The notes below the pieces were generated by a model that was given only the letters and a program-made list of their open reading frames with translations, ran no database searches and was not told where the DNA came from. From assembly GCA_029561345.1 (NCBI GenBank), contig JAKQJC010000049.1:1-64000 (forward strand): 64,000 nt of DNA. The letters run 5' to 3'. Of the stretch, positions 7,470-16,677 are shown piece after piece; within the stretch, counting starts at the first letter, position 1, and each line of letters opens with the position of its first letter. The translations under genes were made by a program, and so were the position numbers. Origin of the DNA: Chloroflexota bacterium. GTDB taxonomy: Bacteria; Chloroflexota; Anaerolineae; Anaerolineales; Anaerolineaceae.

Positions 7470-8810
7470 ATGAAATACCATATCTGGACCGAAGGATGTC
7501 AGATGAATGTGGCCGACTCGCAGCGGGTAGCCTCGGCCCTTGAAAAACTGGGCTATGCAGGCACGCCCCGCCCCGAAGAAGCCGATGTGATTGTGCTGAA
7601 CACCTGCGTGGTGCGCCAGAGCGCCGAAGACAAGGCTTTTGGCCGCCTTAACTCGCTGCGCCCCTTGAAGGACCGCAACCCCAATCTGGTGATCAACCTG
7701 ATGGGCTGCCTGGTGGGCACGCGCGACAACCCGCGCCTGCGCGAGCGCCTGCCCTATGTGGACGTGTTTTCGCCGCCTTCCGACCCCGCCCCGCTGATTG
7801 ACTTTTTGACCCGCTCGGAAACCCGCGGCGCAGAAGAAGCGGAAACCGCCCGCCGCCACGCCCTGATGGACGGCGATTTGCAGCTTCCCGAACAGGTGCA
7901 GGGCAGCCTGGTTTCGGCTTATATTCCGGTGGTATACGGCTGCTCGCATGCCTGCACCTACTGCATCATTCCCTACCGCCGCGGGGTGGAAGTGAGCCGC
8001 CCGCATGAAGATATTCTGGCCGAAGCCCATGCCCTGGTGCGCCAGGGGGTGAAAGAGATCACCCTGCTGGGGCAGATTGTGGACCGCTACGGCAAGGACC
8101 GCCCTGATGGACCCAACCTGAGCGGCCTGCTGCGCCTGCTGGCGCAGATTGACGGGCTGGAACGCCTGCGCTTCCTCACCTCGCATCCCAACTGGATCAC
8201 GGATGAACTGCTCGACTGCGTGGCCGAAACCCCAAAAATTTGCCCGCACATTGAAGTGCCCATTCAGGCCGGCGACGACAGCGTGCTTGAAAACATGAAG
8301 CGCGGCTACACCGCTGAAGATTACCGCCGCCTGGTGGCCAAAATCAGGGCGCGCATTCCAGGTGTATCGATCGCCACAGATATCATCGTCGGTTTCCCCG
8401 GCGAAACCCCCGAACAGTTCCAGCGCACCTACGACCTGCTGGCCGAGCTGAAGCTGGATGTGGCCCACCTGGCGCGCTATTCCACCCGCCCGGGCACCGT
8501 GGCCGCCCGCCGCCTGGGGGATGATGTGAGCGCTGAAGAAAAAATGCGCCGTTTCCGCCTGCTGGAGCAGCTTCAGGAATCGGTGGCCGCCGAAATCCAT
8601 GCCCGTTACCTGGGCCAGACCGTGCCGGTGCTCTTTGAAGAACCGGTCAAGGGCCGCTGGCGCGGGCGCACCACCACCAATAAACTGGTCTTTTGCCAGA
8701 CTCATGAAAACCTGCGCGGACAGGTGCGGCCGGTGGAAATCACCTGGACCGGCCCCTGGTCCATGCAGGCCAGACTCATTTCAACCGAAGATTCAAAGGA
8801 GAATGCATGA
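7470..8810 (+). CDS. miaB: tRNA-2-methylthio-N6-dimethylallyladenosine synthase MiaB
   Basis: MiaB is a radical-SAM methylthiotransferase that converts i6A37 of tRNA to ms2i6A37. The N-terminal UPF0004 domain supplies Cys10 (EGCQMN), Cys46 (NTCVVR) and Cys80 (MGCL) for the auxiliary 4Fe-4S cluster. The radical-SAM cluster uses Cys158-x3-Cys162-x2-Cys165 (GCSHACTYC). A C-terminal TRAM domain follows. The AEDKAFGRL segment after the second Cys favours MiaB over MtaB or RimO. At 446 residues it has normal length. ATG at 7470 is chosen; ATG at 7458 adds four residues. Its end overlaps the next start by four bases. Confidence 0.92.
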   Translation: MKYHIWTEGCQMNVADSQRVASALEKLGYAGTPRPEEADVIVLNTCVVRQSAEDKAFGRLNSLRPLKDRNPNLVINLMGCLVGTRDNPRLRERLPYVDVFSPPSDPAPLIDFLTRSETRGAEEAETARRHALMDGDLQLPEQVQGSLVSAYIPVVYGCSHACTYCIIPYRRGVEVSRPHEDILAEAHALVRQGVKEITLLGQIVDRYGKDRPDGPNLSGLLRLLAQIDGLERLRFLTSHPNWITDELLDCVAETPKICPHIEVPIQAGDDSVLENMKRGYTAEDYRRLVAKIRARIPGVSIATDIIVGFPGETPEQFQRTYDLLAELKLDVAHLARYSTRPGTVAARRLGDDVSAEEKMRRFRLLEQLQESVAAEIHARYLGQTVPVLFEEPVKGRWRGRTTTNKLVFCQTHENLRGQVRPVEITWTGPWSMQARLISTEDSKENA

Positions 8811-9634
8811 AACTGTTAATTGCCTGTGATATGGAAGGTATCTCTGGCGTGGCCAACTGGGACCATGTGACCCCCGGGCACGCGGAATATGAACGTTTTC
8901 GCCGCATCATGACGGCAGATGTCAACGCCGCCATTGCCGGCGCTGCCGAAGCTGGCGCCACGGAAATTGTCATCACCGACGGGCACTGGAACAGCAGCAA
9001 TATCCTGATCGAACAGCTCGATCAGCGCGCGCGCCTGAACTGCAGCAGCCCCAGCCCGCTTTCCATGGTGCAGGGGGTGGATGAAGGCGTGGATGCGGCT
9101 TTCTTTGTGGGTTACCATGCCCGCGCGGGAACGCCCCAGGCCATTCTTGATCACACCTGGTCGAGCGCCCGGGTGGCCAACCTGTGGCTGAACGGCCGCC
9201 TGACCGGCGAAACCGGCCTGAATGCCGCCATGTGCGGTTTCTACAACGTGCCCGTGCTGATGGTCACCGGCGACCAGGCTGTGTGCGCCGAAGCGCGCGA
9301 TTTTCTGGGCGATAAGATCGAAACCGTGCAGGTGAAGAAAACCTGCGCCCGCTATGCCTCTGAGGTGCTTTCGCCCGCGGTCACCCAACCGGCCATTCAG
9401 GCCGGGGCCCGCAAGGCCGCGGCAGCCTTTTTGGCTGGCAAAGGCCCGGCGGTGTTCAAACTGCCGGAACCGGTGGAAGTGATTGTGGAATTCTTCTTCA
9501 CAGATATGGCCGACCGCGCCGTGCTCATGCCCGGCAGCGAACGCCTGGACGGACGCCGCGTGCGCTTTGAAGCCCGGAACATGCGCGAAGCCTACCAGGC
9601 TTTCCGCACACTGGTCACCCTGGCCAACCGCTGA
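8807..9634 (+). CDS. M55 family D-aminopeptidase (DppA-like)
   Basis: A 275-residue DppA-type zinc peptidase that releases N-terminal D-amino acids from peptides. The metal ligands are in place: DMEG at residues 8-11 (Asp and Glu), the DGHW motif near residue 60, the GYHA His near residue 105 and Glu in TGETGLNA near 134. Family members form barrel-like homodecamers in the cytosol. Translation is coupled to miaB by an ATGA overlap. With the S66 peptidase at the start of the operon it suggests recycling or detoxification of D-residue peptides. Confidence 0.92.
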   Translation: MKLLIACDMEGISGVANWDHVTPGHAEYERFRRIMTADVNAAIAGAAEAGATEIVITDGHWNSSNILIEQLDQRARLNCSSPSPLSMVQGVDEGVDAAFFVGYHARAGTPQAILDHTWSSARVANLWLNGRLTGETGLNAAMCGFYNVPVLMVTGDQAVCAEARDFLGDKIETVQVKKTCARYASEVLSPAVTQPAIQAGARKAAAAFLAGKGPAVFKLPEPVEVIVEFFFTDMADRAVLMPGSERLDGRRVRFEARNMREAYQAFRTLVTLANR

Positions 9635-9652
9635 TCTGCCCCAACAAGAAAA

Positions 9653-9680
9653 ACCGCGCTCCCGGAATCGGGAGCGCGGT
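9653..9680 (+). terminator. intrinsic terminator after the M55 gene
   Basis: A perfect 12-bp GC-rich stem (ACCGCGCTCCCG) with a GAAT loop, A-rich on its left side and followed by GCTGTTT. It lies between convergent genes and could stop transcription from both sides. Confidence 0.75.
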
Positions 9681-9778
9681 GCTGTTTAAGGCATTCTGTT
9701 TGCTCAGGCTTGCTTCGGAAAAAAACCGGAGACCGGTTTTTTAATGGCTGCTGGTATTGTCGCTGAAAACAGGCTGGC

Positions 9779-10747
9779 TTACCACCAGATACGGAACCAG
9801 GTGGCGGTGCGGGCTTCCTGTCCGCTGTAGGTGACCACAATTTCCACGTCCACAATCTGGGTTTCGGTCAGGCCGTCCACATTGAAGGTGTTCTGGCTGA
9901 TGCCATCAGCGTTGGTGTCTGGCAGCAGTACGGGGCGGTCGCTGCCGTCAGGCAGATGAACCAGGGCGCTCAAACGGGCGCCTGCCACCGGCTGCAGGGT
10001 CTGGTCAAGAACCACCACGGAAATTTTCTGGCTGCTGCCGTTTTTGATGACGGCCTGGTCCACATAGGCGTGAGCCTGCAGTTCCACCTGGTCTCCAATG
10101 GTGGCGTTTCCGTTGGTGTTGGGGAGCAGCAGGCTGGGATCCTGCAAGATATCGAAATGAATGCGGCCGAGATCCGTCAGGCGCACCCACTGATCGGAGC
10201 TCAACTCAGGGTGCCACTCGAAACGGGCGTTTTCAAAATACTGGACGTAAAGATCGTCTTCTTTGACGAAATCTGAAATGGGGTAGCCAAACTGCTTAAA
10301 ACCGCCGTTGCTGTCATAGAAATTGAGGAAGGCGTAGCATATGGCATGGGCGCCGTAGGGAGAGGGAATGGTACGGCAGGCGGGCGTGTCGGTGGGCATG
10401 GCCACTTTTTCGACCTGGGCCTCTTCATAGAGCCAAACCCCTACCGGGGCCAATTTCACCGTGCCGTTGTCTTCCATGGTGAAGATGGCGCGCTGGAAAT
10501 ACTGCACGCGCTTGTTCGTAACCGCGACATCGGTGAATTCATCTGTGATGGGGTAGCCGTAAATTTGCGAAGCGTTGGGGGTGCCGTCGTAGAAAGCCCA
10601 AAAATTGCCCAGCACCCAGTGCCCGGTCTGGCTGAAATAGTGCGTGCCGATTTCCTGTGCGTGAACCGGATGCCAGACCGTCAACGTCATGCCGGACAGC
10701 AGGAGGCAAATTAACAGACCCAATAAGACACGCTTGACTATTCGCAT
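9779..10747 (-). CDS. exported protein with LGFP-like GYPI repeats
   Basis: A 322-residue secreted protein: signal peptide (residues about 1-32, ending VHAQ), then two similar segments of about 75 residues built around GYPITDEF and GYPISDFV. Each is followed by a YFQ/YFE-containing strand (VQYFQRAIF, VQYFENARF). These resemble LGFP-type repeats common in exported Chloroflexota and actinobacterial proteins. The C-terminal 110 residues look like an Ig-like beta domain. The ATG at 10747 begins six bases after a TATAAT box, so the mRNA may be leaderless. Function unknown; cell-surface or wall binding is a guess. Confidence 0.8.
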   Translation of the reverse strand: MRIVKRVLLGLLICLLLSGMTLTVWHPVHAQEIGTHYFSQTGHWVLGNFWAFYDGTPNASQIYGYPITDEFTDVAVTNKRVQYFQRAIFTMEDNGTVKLAPVGVWLYEEAQVEKVAMPTDTPACRTIPSPYGAHAICYAFLNFYDSNGGFKQFGYPISDFVKEDDLYVQYFENARFEWHPELSSDQWVRLTDLGRIHFDILQDPSLLLPNTNGNATIGDQVELQAHAYVDQAVIKNGSSQKISVVVLDQTLQPVAGARLSALVHLPDGSDRPVLLPDTNADGISQNTFNVDGLTETQIVDVEIVVTYSGQEARTATWFRIWW

Positions 10748-10753
10748 AACTAA

Positions 10754-10782
10754 ATTATAACGGAGGGGTAAAATTAACACAA
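10754..10782 (-). promoter_or_regulatory. sigma70-type promoter, probably leaderless
   Basis: TTGTGT-N17-TATAAT with the -10 box at 10754-10759. The last base of the -10 is seven bases before the A of the ATG at 10747, which is where transcription would be expected to start. Confidence 0.55.
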
Positions 10783-10879
10783 TAGAAATTTAGGTCAATT
10801 TAATGCCAATTTGGACCAATTTTATGAAACTGGCCGGAAACATGCATCCATAGCTTCCCCTCCCGCCGGGCCATCTCAT

Positions 10880-11350
10880 TCATCCTTGCGGCAATTTGAA
10901 CGGGAAATCGGGGCAAATCTTTTCCATCACCACCCCGTCCTCGCCGTCGCGGTAATAGCCGCGCCACACTTCCACCCGTCCATATCCCAGGCGCTCATAG
11001 AGACGGATGGCGCTGGCATTGGAAATGCGCACCGTCAGGCGCACCCGCTTGCACCCCATGGCCGCCTCGCAGGAGGCCATCAGGGCGCTGCCCACACCCT
11101 GCCCGCGCCATTCTGGCACCACCCCCACCGTGGTGATCCAGCCGAGGCCCGGTTCATTGCGCTGGTCGCCGGCAATGAAGCCGATCATCTGACCGGCTTC
11201 ATCCACCGCTTTAAAACGCGCCACGCCTGGTTCAACCAGCACCCAGAAAAGGTCTGAGAGGCTCCAGGCGTCGCGATCAAAACAGGCATTTTCCACCTGG
11301 CGCAGGCCGCCCAGGTCGCGCCAGGTGGCAGGTTCAATCTTGAAGGTCAC
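10880..11350 (-). CDS. GNAT family N-acetyltransferase
   Basis: A 156-residue GNAT protein with the acetyl-CoA motif A (VVPEWRGQGVGSALM) and the motif B region (SNASAIRLYERLGY) typical of RimI-like enzymes. The acceptor substrate cannot be read from sequence. It starts with GTG five bases after the stop of the SPFH gene, so it is the third gene of an NfeD-SPFH-GNAT transcript. Confidence 0.88.
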   Translation of the reverse strand: MTFKIEPATWRDLGGLRQVENACFDRDAWSLSDLFWVLVEPGVARFKAVDEAGQMIGFIAGDQRNEPGLGWITTVGVVPEWRGQGVGSALMASCEAAMGCKRVRLTVRISNASAIRLYERLGYGRVEVWRGYYRDGEDGVVMEKICPDFPFKLPQG

Positions 11351-11355
11351 GGCTA

Positions 11356-12249
11356 TCAGCCGCGGCCTTTCACAAATTCAGAGATCAGGCCCGTGAATTC
11401 AAGCGGGAAGATGTACTTGGTGGCCGGGCTGCCGCCGAGGTTCTTCAGGGTGTCGAAGTACTGCAGGGTGATGGTGCGCTGGTCGAGGCCGACCGCTGCC
11501 GCATTGATCTGCTGTAAAGCCATGGCATAGCCTTCAGCCGTCAGCAGTTGGGCCTGGCGCTCGCCTTCAGCGCGCAGAATGTTCGACTGCTTGGCGCCTT
11601 CAGCCTTGAGGATGTTGGCCTGCTTTTCACCTTCAGCCACGTTGATGGAGGCGGCGCGCGTGCCTTCTGATTCGGTCACCACGGCGCGGCGGTTGCGTTC
11701 AGCCGAAAGCTGGCGGTTCATGGCATCCTGCACATCTCTGGGCGGGATGATCTCGCGGATTTCAACGTTGGTCACTTTGACGCCCCAGCGCTCGGTGACT
11801 TCATCAAGGCGGGTGCGCAGCATGTTATTGATGTGCTCGCGTTCTGAAAGCACGCCGTCGAGCATGATGCCGCCGATGACGGAGCGCAGAGTGGTGGTGG
11901 CCATGCCCTGGGCAGCCGCTTCAAAATTGCCCACCTGCAGCACGCTGTCGGTCGGTGAAAGAACCTTGTAGTACCACAGGAAGTCAATCGAGATGGGCGC
12001 GTTGTCTTTGGTGATGGAGGTCTGGTGCGGAATTTCACGCACCTGCTCGCGCAGGTCCACGCGCACCGCGCGATCGACAAAGGGGATCAGCAGCACCAGG
12101 CCGGGGCCCTTGTCGCCGATGCATTTACCGAGGCGGAAGACCACCAGGCGCTGATATTCGGGCACCACCTTGATGGCGTTGTAAAGGAAGCTTAGAAGAG
12201 CAAGGCCCACAAAGCCCACAACGCACAGAGCAAAAATCCATTGTTCCAT
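11356..12249 (-). CDS. SPFH/band 7 domain protein (slipin/stomatin type)
   Basis: A 297-residue membrane-anchored stomatin homologue. One N-terminal hydrophobic segment (residues about 5-25) is followed by the SPFH core (VVFRLGKCIGDKGPGLVLLIP, IDFLWYYKV, LDEVTERWGVKVTNVEI). A long charged helix with near-repeats of AEGEKQA / AEGAKQS / AEGERQA predicts a coiled coil. Slipins oligomerise in membrane microdomains and are functionally paired with NfeD proteins, and the NfeD gene lies immediately upstream. ATG at 12249 has a GGAG ribosome-binding site. Confidence 0.93.
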   Translation of the reverse strand: MEQWIFALCVVGFVGLALLSFLYNAIKVVPEYQRLVVFRLGKCIGDKGPGLVLLIPFVDRAVRVDLREQVREIPHQTSITKDNAPISIDFLWYYKVLSPTDSVLQVGNFEAAAQGMATTTLRSVIGGIMLDGVLSEREHINNMLRTRLDEVTERWGVKVTNVEIREIIPPRDVQDAMNRQLSAERNRRAVVTESEGTRAASINVAEGEKQANILKAEGAKQSNILRAEGERQAQLLTAEGYAMALQQINAAAVGLDQRTITLQYFDTLKNLGGSPATKYIFPLEFTGLISEFVKGRG

Positions 12250-12295
12250 ATTTTATTAGACTCCTTCTTTTGAAAAATCGCTTGATGAATAGCGC

Positions 12296-12904
12296 TTAAT
12301 GCTGAACCGGCTTCAGGGGCTCAACTTCAAGCATAAAACCATTGCGTTTTACCACCCGGATGGGGGTGTTGGGAGGCAGGCGCTGCGCGCAGCGCGCTGA
12401 CCACATTTCACCCGCCACGTAAACCGAACCTTCCATTTCCACCACGGTGCGGGTTTCGCCTTCAGCGCCAACCAGGCTTTCCAGATCGAAGACCGGCTTT
12501 TTATCCATCGCCTCGAGGCTTTTGATGGTGATGAACCAGAAGAACACGCCCACCAGAATGGACACCACCAGCGCCACCAGCGGGTGCACGGCGGGCTTCC
12601 ACCAGGCATCCGATTGGAAGAGGTAGGCCGAGCCAATCACCAGTGCCAGCACTGCCACCACCAGGTAACGCTTTTGATGCGATTTGCGCACCGCCAGCAC
12701 AAAGGGGATGACGCCGACAATCAGCACCACCAGCGCCCAGGGGTTGATGGGGATGCTGTAAATGGCATAGCCCGCCACCAGCAGCAGCAGCATGGCGCCC
12801 GCTTCAATCACGCCGGTGCCCGGCGTGAGCAATCCCAAAATAGCCAGGGATAGGCCGCCCACCAGAATCAGGTAGGTCACATTGGGATCCAGTAAAAATT
12901 CCAT
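12296..12904 (-). CDS. NfeD family membrane protein
   Basis: A 202-residue NfeD protein without the ClpP-like protease domain. It has about five hydrophobic helices and then the C-terminal OB-fold (LVGAEGETRTVV, GSVYVAGEMWSAR, PIRVVKRNGFMLEV). NfeD proteins partner slipins, and the slipin gene follows 46 bases downstream. ATG at 12904 is preferred over the longer frame since the CGCTCC complement (GGAGCG) sits just before it. Confidence 0.9.
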   Translation of the reverse strand: MEFLLDPNVTYLILVGGLSLAILGLLTPGTGVIEAGAMLLLLVAGYAIYSIPINPWALVVLIVGVIPFVLAVRKSHQKRYLVVAVLALVIGSAYLFQSDAWWKPAVHPLVALVVSILVGVFFWFITIKSLEAMDKKPVFDLESLVGAEGETRTVVEMEGSVYVAGEMWSARCAQRLPPNTPIRVVKRNGFMLEVEPLKPVQH

Positions 12905-12943
12905 ATAACGCTCCTTTTGGGGGGTCAAAACTCGCCCACTATC

Positions 12944-12949
12944 ATTATA
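12944..12949 (-). promoter_or_regulatory. -10 box for the nfeD-slipin-GNAT operon
   Basis: TATAAT on the minus strand, 40 bases before the NfeD start. A TGGACA hexamer lies 15 bases upstream of it, a short spacing, so the -35 assignment is uncertain. Confidence 0.45.
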
Positions 12950-13030
12950 CATCCATCCCCGTTTTGTCCATTGTTAAATCGAGATTAAACCGGAACAGAA
13001 GGCCGGTGCAGGCCTGATTCACGGCCGGAA

Positions 13031-13039
13031 TGGTATAAT
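13031..13039 (+). promoter_or_regulatory. extended -10 promoter of gyrA
   Basis: TGG-TATAAT 48 bases before the gyrA ATG. No good -35 at 17 bases, matching an extended -10 promoter. Confidence 0.55.
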
Positions 13040-13086
13040 TCTTTCGTAACTGAGCAGCCCCACTTATTCAAGGATAAGCAGTTCTT

Positions 13087-15534
13087 ATGGAAATTGGCAC
13101 CGTTCAACAGGTTGATATTGACCATCAGATGCGCACGGCTTACCTCGATTACGCCATGAGCGTGATTGTGTCGCGCGCACTGCCCGATGCGCGCGACGGC
13201 CTCAAGCCGGTGCACCGCCGCATCCTCTATGCCATGCAGGATATGGGCATCCGCGCCAATTCGGCATATAAAAAATCAGCCCGTATTGTCGGCGAGGTTC
13301 TGGGCAAATACCATCCCCACGGCGACCTGGCGGTTTATGACGCCATGGCGCGCATGGCGCAGGATTTTTCCATGCGCTACCGGCTGGTGGATGGGCAGGG
13401 CAACTTCGGCTCCATTGACGGCGATTCGCCGGCGGCCATGCGTTACACCGAGGCGCGCCTGACCCCGCTGGCTGAAGAAATGCTGCTGGATATTGACAAG
13501 GAAACGGTGGATTTCTCCGATAATTTTGACGGCTCGCTGAAGGAGCCGCAGGTGCTGCCCGCACGCCTGCCCAACCTGCTGCTGAACGGCACCGCGGGCA
13601 TTGCCGTGGGCATGGCCACCAACATTCCCCCGCACAATCTGCGCGAACTGACCGCCGCAGTGACCTACCTGATTGACCACTGGAACGAGATGGATAACGT
13701 CAGCGTGGATGATCTGCTGGCCCTGGTGCCGGGACCCGATTTTCCAACCGGCGGCATGATTATTGGCCGGGAAGGCATTCATCAGGCCTACACCACCGGC
13801 CGCGGCCGCCTGGTGATGCGCGGCGTGGCGCATATTGAAGAAATTCGCGGCGGCCGCCATGCCATCATCATCACCGAAATCCCCTACCAGGTGAACAAGA
13901 GCAGCCTCATCGAACGCATTGCTGAACTGGCCCGCGAGGAGCGCATTGAGGCCATTTCGGATCTGCGCGACGAATCGGACCGCCGCGGCATGAGCATTGT
14001 CATTGAATTGAAACGCGGCGCCCAACCCCGGCAGGTGCTCAACCAGCTCTATAAATACACCCCTCTGCAGTCCACCTTTGGCGTGCATCTGCTGGCCCTG
14101 GTCAACGGCGAGCCGCGCGTGCTCTCGCTCAAGCGCGCTTTGCAAATTTTCATCGAACACCGCGCCGAAGTCATCACGCGGCGCTCGCATTTTGAGCTGA
14201 ACAAGGCCCGCGCCCGCGCCCATATTCTGGAAGGGCTGCTGAAAGCCCTCGATTTTCTGGATGAGATCATTCAAACCATCCGCCAGTCGCCTGACGCTGA
14301 GCAGGCCCGCGACCGGCTGATCAGCCGCTTTGGCCTGAGCGAGGTTCAGGCCCAGGCCATTCTCGACATGCAGCTGCGCCGCCTGGCGGCCCTTGAACGC
14401 CAGAAGATTGAAGATGAACACCGGGAAACGATGCAGCGCATTGCCTATTTGGAAGACCTGCTCAGCCACCCTGAGAAGATTCTGGACCTGATCAAGACGG
14501 ACCTGGCTGAAATTGCCGGACAGTACGGAGATGAGCGGCGCACGCGCATTGCCGCGGACGTGACAGAAGAATTAAATGAAGAGGACCTGGTGCAGGATGA
14601 AGCCATCCTCATCACCCTCACCCAGCGCGGTTACATCAAACGGATGGCCGCCAGCACCTTCCGCGCCCAGGCGCGCGGCGGCAAGGGTCTCACCGGACAG
14701 ACCATGCGCAGTGAAGATGAAGTGCTGATGCTGCTGCCGGCCCGTTCTCTGCATACCCTGCTCTTTTTCTCCGACCGCGGCAAGGTCTATTCTGAAAAGG
14801 CTTATCAGATTCCCGATGCCGGCCGCACTGAAAAAGGCCTCCCGCTGGTCAATATCCTCACCCTCGAACCCAACGAAAAGATCACCGCGGCCGTTTCCGT
14901 GCCCGATTTTGACGCATCCGCTTTTATCATCCTCTGCACCGTGCGCGGGCGGGTCAAACGTATGTCTCTTTCCGAGCTGGCTGCGGTGCGGCCCTCAGGG
15001 CTCATTGCCATGTCGCTGGAGCCGGGCGACGAACTGGGCTGGGCGCGCCTGACGCACGGCAGCGATGAGGTGCTGATGGTCACGGCCCAGGGGCAGGCTT
15101 TGCGCTGCTCTGAAAATGAATTCCGCCCTATGGGGCGGCAGGCCAGCGGGGTTTCAGGCATCAGCCTGCACGAGGGCGACCGCGTGGCTTCGCTGGAGGT
15201 GGTGGAAGAAGGCGGCTTTTTGATGGTGGTGACGCAAAATGCCTTTGGCAAGCGCGTGCCGCTGGGAGAATATCCCACCAAGGGGCGCAATGGGGGCGGC
15301 GTGGTGACCCTGGACCAGAAAAATTTGAGCAAAACCGGCGAGATTGCCGCAGCCCGCGTGGTGCAGTCAGCTGACGAAGTGACGTTCATTTCTGCCGGCG
15401 GCGTGGCACTGCGCCTGAAGGCGACGGATATTTCAGAATCGGGGCGCGCCACTCGCGGCGTGAATCTGATGAAACTGGATAACGGCGACATGGTGGCTTC
15501 GCTGGCACGCATCGCCAGCGTCAAAGACGCGTAG
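13087..15534 (+). CDS. gyrA: DNA gyrase subunit A
   Basis: Type IIA topoisomerase subunit that cuts and rejoins DNA during negative supercoiling. At 815 residues it has normal length. The catalytic Tyr120 lies in MRYTEARL, and the winged-helix motif YHPHGD precedes it. The C-terminal beta-pinwheel contains the GyrA box QARGGKG (528-534), differing from the usual QRRGGKG at one place, which supports gyrase rather than ParC. The residue equivalent to E. coli Ser83 is Leu81 (HGDLAVYD), the substitution linked to fluoroquinolone resistance elsewhere. gyrB is not adjacent. A terminator follows at 15569. Confidence 0.95.
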   Translation: MEIGTVQQVDIDHQMRTAYLDYAMSVIVSRALPDARDGLKPVHRRILYAMQDMGIRANSAYKKSARIVGEVLGKYHPHGDLAVYDAMARMAQDFSMRYRLVDGQGNFGSIDGDSPAAMRYTEARLTPLAEEMLLDIDKETVDFSDNFDGSLKEPQVLPARLPNLLLNGTAGIAVGMATNIPPHNLRELTAAVTYLIDHWNEMDNVSVDDLLALVPGPDFPTGGMIIGREGIHQAYTTGRGRLVMRGVAHIEEIRGGRHAIIITEIPYQVNKSSLIERIAELAREERIEAISDLRDESDRRGMSIVIELKRGAQPRQVLNQLYKYTPLQSTFGVHLLALVNGEPRVLSLKRALQIFIEHRAEVITRRSHFELNKARARAHILEGLLKALDFLDEIIQTIRQSPDAEQARDRLISRFGLSEVQAQAILDMQLRRLAALERQKIEDEHRETMQRIAYLEDLLSHPEKILDLIKTDLAEIAGQYGDERRTRIAADVTEELNEEDLVQDEAILITLTQRGYIKRMAASTFRAQARGGKGLTGQTMRSEDEVLMLLPARSLHTLLFFSDRGKVYSEKAYQIPDAGRTEKGLPLVNILTLEPNEKITAAVSVPDFDASAFIILCTVRGRVKRMSLSELAAVRPSGLIAMSLEPGDELGWARLTHGSDEVLMVTAQGQALRCSENEFRPMGRQASGVSGISLHEGDRVASLEVVEEGGFLMVVTQNAFGKRVPLGEYPTKGRNGGGVVTLDQKNLSKTGEIAAARVVQSADEVTFISAGGVALRLKATDISESGRATRGVNLMKLDNGDMVASLARIASVKDA

Positions 15535-15568
15535 ATGCGCTCAGCTGCCCCGCATATTGAAAGTAAAA

Positions 15569-15595
15569 AAAAGAGCAGATTTTCTCTGCTCTTTT
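15569..15595 (+). terminator. bidirectional intrinsic terminator after gyrA
   Basis: Stem AAAAGAGCAGA paired with TCTGCTCTTTT around a TTTTC loop. It is preceded by an A run and followed by further T residues, so it can serve gyrA on the plus strand and the small membrane protein gene on the minus strand. Confidence 0.85.
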
Positions 15596-15622
15596 TTTGA
15601 TCAGGGTGAAAGGGTGATGACT

Positions 15623-15859
15623 CTAGAAGGGGAGCATGATCTTTTCGGTCACCAGCAGGAAGAATCCCCCCAGCACGCAGGTCATGAAGAACAAAATCAA
15701 AGCCAGAACAAAGCGCTGTACTGCCGTCATGCCCAAAAACGGGCCGGAAGCGGCCTTGGGTTTCTTGGGCTGTTCGGGAGCCGGCTGCGGTTCGGGCTCA
15801 GGCTGCTCATCCTGAAAAAAGGGCGATTGGTTGGCTGATTCACGTAAATTGTCGAGCAT
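15623..15859 (-). CDS. small single-pass membrane protein
   Basis: A 78-residue protein with a proline- and glutamate-rich first half (EPEPQPAPEQPKKPK) and one hydrophobic helix near residues 48-70 (FVLALILFFMTCVLGGFFLL). A strong GGAGG ribosome-binding site precedes the ATG at 15859, which supports it as a real gene. It follows birA by 29 bases in the same direction. No function can be assigned. Confidence 0.7.
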   Translation of the reverse strand: MLDNLRESANQSPFFQDEQPEPEPQPAPEQPKKPKAASGPFLGMTAVQRFVLALILFFMTCVLGGFFLLVTEKIMLPF

Positions 15860-15888
15860 TCGCGCCTCCAGAGATCAAATTGGCTCGC

Positions 15889-16671
15889 TCAAGCGGGCCG
15901 CAAGTGCACATCACCTGCTTCAATTATATGCCGAGTTCCATTATGGTCAAGTAAAACCAGTGCCCCTGAGGGATCAATTCCACTGACCATGCCCAGCAGA
16001 CCTTCACGGCCGGCCGGGGCCACGCGCACCCACTGGCCCTTGAAGGCCAGGCGTTCCTGCCAGGCGGCCAGAAAGGCTGGCTCTTTCAAACGGGCGCGCC
16101 ACTGTGCCAGGGCCCACAGCACATCGCGCAGCAGTTCCCAGCGGCTGATCAGGCTGCCCAGTTCATCCTCCACGCAGGTGGCCGGGAACTGAAGCTGGTC
16201 AGCCGGGGGCACGGAAGAAGGTGCAATATTGATGCCAATGCCCAGCACCACGGCCTTCAGCGTCGATTCAGCCCACACCGTTTCGGATAGAATGCCGCAG
16301 AGCTTGCGGCCGCCCACCAGCACATCATTGGGCCACTTGATTTCCGCCGCCAGCCCCAGGCCCAGCAGCGCTTCGCTGACGGCCAGGCCGCCCAGCGGCG
16401 CAAACCAGTTCAGCGCCGGCATTTCTGCGGGGGTTGGACGCACCACCAGGCTGAAGGCCAGGGCAGAATTGGGGTTGGTGAACCAGCGCCGCGCCAGGCG
16501 GCCGCGTCCCGCGGTCTGACTGTTGGCCACCACCAGCGAAAAATCGGGGCAGCCCGCCATGGCCCAGGTCAGGGCCACATCGTTGGTAGAGCCGGTTTCT
16601 TCAAGGAACTGCCAGTCTCCCAGGGGCAGGCCGCTCAGGTGGGTCAGCAGGGCGTCGAACGTGGCGGGCAT
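15889..16671 (-). CDS. birA: biotin--[acetyl-CoA-carboxylase] ligase (group I BirA)
   Basis: Biotin protein ligase that makes biotinyl-AMP and transfers biotin to the carrier lysine of carboxylases. The 260-residue protein has the catalytic loop GRGRLARRW, the KWPNDV strand and the GRKLCGILSE motif, plus the small C-terminal SH3-like domain. No N-terminal helix-turn-helix is present, so it should not repress biotin genes as E. coli BirA does. The start at 16671 is six bases after the stop of the M23 gene. Confidence 0.93.
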   Translation of the reverse strand: MPATFDALLTHLSGLPLGDWQFLEETGSTNDVALTWAMAGCPDFSLVVANSQTAGRGRLARRWFTNPNSALAFSLVVRPTPAEMPALNWFAPLGGLAVSEALLGLGLAAEIKWPNDVLVGGRKLCGILSETVWAESTLKAVVLGIGINIAPSSVPPADQLQFPATCVEDELGSLISRWELLRDVLWALAQWRARLKEPAFLAAWQERLAFKGQWVRVAPAGREGLLGMVSGIDPSGALVLLDHNGTRHIIEAGDVHLRPA

Positions 16672-16677
16672 GGCGTG

